Shown here piece after piece: positions 60,774-64,000 of a stretch of 64,000 nucleotides of DNA. The stretch is from Rhodobacterales bacterium (GTDB taxonomy: Bacteria > Pseudomonadota > Alphaproteobacteria > Rhodobacterales > Rhodobacteraceae). The notes under the pieces are model-generated. The model had not been told where the DNA came from and ran no database searches. It saw only the letters and a list, made by a program, of their open reading frames with translations. Both the position numbers and the translations under genes were made by a program. Positions within the stretch are counted from its first letter, which is position 1. The number at the start of each line of letters is the position of its first letter. The stretch is from contig PDSA01000028.1 of NCBI GenBank assembly GCA_002748285.1, positions 62,001 to 126,000 of the forward strand, in the 5' to 3' direction.

Positions 60774-60974
60774 ATGTCAGCCTGCCAAGGAAAGCCCAAG
60801 GCCAAGGAGCATCCGGGCGGCACGATTGGCCTGTCGATGCATGTGCTTGCGGCTATGCAGGTCGCGCAAACGGCTGGCGGGATGCAGCAGCCCGGCACCG
60901 AACTGGCCCGCATCTTCAACATGGGCGGCCCGGGCGTCGCCAAACATTGCTCTATTCTGGAGGTCCGGACATGA
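60774..60974 (+). pseudogene. Thiolase (acetyl-CoA acetyltransferase) C-terminal remnant
   Basis: A 66-residue ORF reads KAKEHPGGTIGLSMHVLAAMQVAQTAGGMQ (quoted in parts: KAKEHPGGTIG, HVLAAMQVAQTAGG) and ends FNMGGPGVAKHCSILE. This corresponds to the last part of thiolases, normally GHPxGATG...NMGG; the His of GHP survives. The other 300 or more residues are absent. It overlaps the synthetase start by four bases, as an intact upstream partner would. Confidence 0.7.
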
Positions 60975-62488
60975 ACCCGGCACAATGGCTTGAACGCACG
61001 GCTCTCATTCACCCGGCCCGGCCTGCGCTTTTGTCCGGCAGCCGCGTGGTGGCGGACTATGCCACGTTCCGAAACCGGGCGGCGGCACTTGGCCGCGGAC
61101 TTCAGGCGCGGGGGATCGGCAAGGGAGACCGGGTCGTAATCTTCATGCAAAACTGCCCTCAGTATCTGGAATGCCTCTATGGCATCTGGTTCGCCGGAGC
61201 CGTTGCAGTGCCGGTCAACGGCAAGCTCCACCAAAAGGAAGCGCTCTCGATCATCCGCAATGCGCAGGCCTCTCTGGTGTTTTCGGATGCAACCCACAGC
61301 ACGCCGCTTGGCGCGGTTGGCGGGACCGGAGACCCGGAGATCATGGACGTCGGCACGTCCAGGTTTGCGGCGCTCTGCGCGGGTGATCCGCTCGACACTC
61401 CGGTTGCGCTGGACGGCGATGATCTGGTCTGGCTGTTCTACACTTCGGGCACGACAGGCCGCCCCAAGGGGGTGATGCTGACTGCGGGCAACCTCTCGGC
61501 GATGGCCCACAGCTATTTCGCCGACATCGAGCGCGTGACCGAAGACGACGCCATCCTCTATGCTGCGCCCATGTCCCACGGCGCGGGCATCTACAACTTC
61601 ATGTTCGTGATGAATGCCGCCCGGCATGTCATCCCCGAAAGCGGCGGGTTCGAGCCGGAAGAGATCTTCCGTCTGGGGCGCGCAGTGGGCAATATCTCGA
61701 TGTTCGCGGCCCCAACCATGGTGCGGCGTATGGTTGATTGCGCCTTGGCCGGGGAGCATGACGGGACCGGCCTGCGCACAGTGGTTTATGCGGGCGGCCC
61801 GATGTATGAGGCCGACATCCTGCAAGCGGTCGAGGTGCTTGGTGCGCGCTTCGTGCAGATTTACGGACAGGGAGAATGCCCCATGTCCATCACTGTGCTG
61901 CCGCGCGAGATGGTGACCGACCGCCGCCATCCCCGCTGGCGTGCGCGGCTGAACTCGGTCGGTTATACGCAAAGCCACGTCCAGGTTGCGATCTGCGACG
62001 ACGACGGCAACAGCCTGCCATATGACCAGATCGGCGAGATCATGGTCCGCGGCGCGCCGGTCATGGCGGGCTATTGGCAAAACCCCGAGGCCACGGCTGA
62101 GACGATCCGCAACGGCTGGCTGCGCACCGGCGATGTGGGCAGTCTGGATGCCGAGGGGTTCCTGACCCTGCGGGACCGCTCCAAGGATGTGATCATCTCG
62201 GGCGGCTCCAACATCTACCCGCGCGAGGTCGAGGAACTGTTGCTGCAACATGAGGCAGTCAGCGAGGTGGCCGTCATCGGCGCGAAGGATGCGGAGTGGG
62301 GCGAAATCGTGGTTGCCTTTGTCGTCGCCCGGACGGGTGCTGCCGTCACGGAACAGGATCTGGACGCCTATTGCATCGACAATATCGCCCGTTTCAAACG
62401 CCCCAAGATCTACCGCTTCGTATCCGAGCTGCCAAAGAACAATTACGGCAAAGTCCTGAAAACCGACCTGCGGCGCGGTTTTGACTGA
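60971..62488 (+). CDS. AMP-dependent acyl-CoA synthetase (class I adenylate-forming)
   Basis: ATG 60971, after GGAGG, gives 505 residues with the AMP-binding motif YTSGTTGRPKGVM, IYGQGECPMSI, GWLRTGDVG, the hinge RSKDVIISGGSNIYPREVE and the catalytic Lys in NNYGKVLKTDL. Next to acetone carboxylase the likely substrate is acetoacetate, giving acetoacetyl-CoA. Medium-chain or aromatic acids are alternatives. It is transcribed divergently from acxR. Confidence 0.87.
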   Translation: MNPAQWLERTALIHPARPALLSGSRVVADYATFRNRAAALGRGLQARGIGKGDRVVIFMQNCPQYLECLYGIWFAGAVAVPVNGKLHQKEALSIIRNAQASLVFSDATHSTPLGAVGGTGDPEIMDVGTSRFAALCAGDPLDTPVALDGDDLVWLFYTSGTTGRPKGVMLTAGNLSAMAHSYFADIERVTEDDAILYAAPMSHGAGIYNFMFVMNAARHVIPESGGFEPEEIFRLGRAVGNISMFAAPTMVRRMVDCALAGEHDGTGLRTVVYAGGPMYEADILQAVEVLGARFVQIYGQGECPMSITVLPREMVTDRRHPRWRARLNSVGYTQSHVQVAICDDDGNSLPYDQIGEIMVRGAPVMAGYWQNPEATAETIRNGWLRTGDVGSLDAEGFLTLRDRSKDVIISGGSNIYPREVEELLLQHEAVSEVAVIGAKDAEWGEIVVAFVVARTGAAVTEQDLDAYCIDNIARFKRPKIYRFVSELPKNNYGKVLKTDLRRGFD

Positions 62489-63217
62489 CACGTCGCTTTG
62501 AAAACGCCGGTCCGGGGCATGCCTCGCCACACCTTTAGGAAAGCCCTCCGCCGGTTTGGCAAAGATCGCGATGTGAGGGAAAGCTCGTAACTTATCTTTG
62601 AAATGCGGTAGCATGAAAGGAAAACCGGATGCAGCCCTTTGCGGAATTTGAAACACTCTCTACCTGAGTGCGCACAGACACCGCACGGTGTCGAAAATAG
62701 CCTTACAATCATTGGATAAACCTTGTTTTCCAGCACGTTCTCAAAACCAGTAGCACGGTAAAATCTGTTGCAAAGCAACGGGTTGTCTGTCGCGTGTGGC
62801 CGACCTTTTATCTCGCATTCCTCAAACCGTCCTGCTTGCGGGTTACGATACCCCCGCCACTGCCGCCGATTGTCCGAAAGCTTATGAAAGGGTGAATTGA
62901 GAAGAATGGCCGCCAAAACTGGGGGCACCTCATCCAGATGAGAGATAAAGCCCGAAGCTGTTTGAGGCTTTTTGAATGCAGTCCAACAAATTGAACCGCT
63001 AAAAGCTGCAAGCGACAGGTTCAATTCTGCCATCTGATGCGCTCCGTCAGGTTGGTGTCAGCTTGGCGCGTTATGCACTCCATATCTCTGGAATCAGTTC
63101 CCAGACCCGCAGGTCTGAGGAAGCTGAGAGTCAGAGGCAAATACGAGTGGAATGATCGTGACGCGTTGAGGCAGGCTGCCTGCCATAGATGTCACGCCAA
63201 TAGGAAAGTCGGAAAAA
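62489..63217. other. Non-coding or decayed stretch
   Basis: These 729 bases have lower GC than the flanking genes. A 196-residue minus-strand ORF (62443-63033) overlaps the synthetase 3' end and has an unconvincing composition, with no recognised motif. The region may be decayed island DNA; I see no RNA gene or clear repeat. Confidence 0.5.
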
Positions 63218-64000
63218 GTGAACAAATTCTCAATTGCAGCAATCTTGATCAGTGGCGTTGCGCTCGCAGCATGTGGCGGTGGCGGCGAGACAAGCCGGGG
63301 GCCGACCACCCCCGACCCTGTGACTCCAACGCCAACACCGGGCCCCAAACCCACGATCACCAACCCCAACTACACCCGCTATATCGAGCCCGCCGCGATC
63401 AAGCGCGATCTGAGCGGTCTGGCGTCGGTTTACCGCAAGAATTATCATAAATTTCTGGAATATAAGGCCCCCAACGGCAAGCCCATCCGCCTTGTCGCAA
63501 CCAATGACATCAGCGACGAGCAACTTTTGCGCTCTTACAACATCCTGTCCTTTTACCTGAGCGATGTTCCGGGCAGCAAATACGGCAAGAGGAAAGCTGC
63601 CGTTGCAAACCAGATGGCAAACAGCGGTGCCGTGCTGGTCATGGCTGGGGGTGCCGATGGCGCGAGCCCGATCAAAACCAGTGCGCTGGCGGGGCAGCCG
63701 CTTTATCAGCTTGAATTTCCGGCCGCCGGCACCAAGGCCTATCTGGAAAGCGACTATGATCAGCGTGATGCCGGATTTGAGGAAATCTTTCACATGGTGC
63801 ATGACAACGGGATCGGCACCAAATACACCCCCGGCGTTCTGAAATCCACCTATCAGAGCGACATCACCAAGGCGATGGAAAACGCCTATGCCAAAGGCAT
63901 CTGGAAGCCTGATCGTGCCACCTATGATGAGTGGAAGAAAGAAGGCAGTCTTGAGCAGGAATATATCGCCTCGGTGATTGACAGCTATTATGGCTATTGG
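63218..64000 (+). CDS. Putative lipoprotein, 3' truncated by window
   Basis: GTG 63218 opens a lipoprotein signal (KFSIAAILISGVALAAC, lipobox LAAC) and a short Gly stretch. A Pro/Thr-rich linker (PTTPDPVTPTPTPGPKP) follows, then a globular domain from about residue 60. This contains FEEIFHMVHDNGIGTKY and ends the window open at YGYW. I do not recognise the family. The FHxxH-like spacing could bind metal, but no HExxH motif is seen. The shadow ORFs starting at 63037 and 63564 are rejected. Confidence 0.75.
   Translation, partial: MNKFSIAAILISGVALAACGGGGETSRGPTTPDPVTPTPTPGPKPTITNPNYTRYIEPAAIKRDLSGLASVYRKNYHKFLEYKAPNGKPIRLVATNDISDEQLLRSYNILSFYLSDVPGSKYGKRKAAVANQMANSGAVLVMAGGADGASPIKTSALAGQPLYQLEFPAAGTKAYLESDYDQRDAGFEEIFHMVHDNGIGTKYTPGVLKSTYQSDITKAMENAYAKGIWKPDRATYDEWKKEGSLEQEYIASVIDSYYGYW

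Noticed and set aside
60644-62656. 670-residue minus-strand ORF opposite the acyl-CoA synthetase
   Set aside because: It is antisense to a gene with all adenylate-forming motifs; no motif of its own.
62443-63033. 196-residue minus-strand ORF after the synthetase
   Set aside because: It overlaps the synthetase end, has no recognisable domain and lies in low-GC, probably decayed DNA; kept only as part of a non-coding stretch.

Overview
The window looks like chromosomal DNA of an alphaproteobacterium of the Rhodobacteraceae (Roseobacter/Rhodobacter group). The evidence is a circularly permuted two-piece tmRNA with an ANDNKAPMALAA-type tag, a ChpT phosphotransferase (CtrA pathway), ornithine-lipid genes (olsBA), the rpmH-rnpA-yidD-ttcA-yidC-engB-argB neighbourhood, an L21 with a long C-terminal extension, and high-GC, CTG-rich codon use. 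I cannot name the species.

Layout. 1-3.9 kb: end of a leucine-degradation operon (methylcrotonyl-CoA carboxylase alpha, a GST, HMG-CoA lyase, methylglutaconyl-CoA hydratase). 4-9.6 kb: gpt, fabI, pdxH, a double cold-shock protein, DUF192, tRNA-Pro(TGG), a His-rich CbiX and a SixA-like phosphatase. 9.7-19.3 kb: argB, an SDR, engB, a 3'-truncated MOSC gene, yidC, a GGDEF/EAL protein, ttcA, yidD, rnpA, rpmH and a PAS protein. 19.4-24.1 kb: yicC-gmk-gamma-carbonic anhydrase, a broken class II DAHP synthase gene and a GlxA-type regulator. 24.3-29.5 kb: a complete branched-chain/amide-type ABC transporter. 30-36.6 kb: aroQ-luxR, a structured non-coding region, rpsB-tsf, psuK-psuG and DUF502. 36.8-44.8 kb: a peptide-type binding protein, an entericidin-like lipoprotein, DUF1287, ssrA, nirK-nirV (copper nitrite reductase with an FNR/NnrR-like box), olsBA and chpT. 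44.8-51.4 kb: proA, proB, obgE, two GNATs, rpmA, rplU and DUF2059.

51.5-64 kb is accessory DNA entered at tRNA-Ser(CGA). A 17-bp repeat of the tRNA 3' end brackets a truncated integrase. A second decayed integrase follows and is split by an IS3-family element with a 4-bp target duplication. Next comes an acetone-carboxylation cluster (acxR, acxA, acxB, acxC) with a divergent thiolase remnant and an acyl-CoA synthetase. The intended route would be acetone + CO2 to acetoacetate to acetoacetyl-CoA to acetyl-CoA. However, acxB and acxC carry internal frameshifting deletions and only the C-terminus of the thiolase remains.

The most striking window-wide observations are: (i) a recurring pattern of internal 50-170 bp deletions that break otherwise well-conserved genes (MOSC, aroG, acxB, acxC), which is either active gene decay or an assembly artefact; (ii) a 99-bp dispersed palindromic element, present twice between convergent transcription units, with a compensatory base-pair change; (iii) a second GC-rich dispersed repeat; (iv) a structured, terminator-ended non-coding region after luxR; and (v) an AcxR regulator that lacks the GAFTGA loop and the usual Walker B acids.
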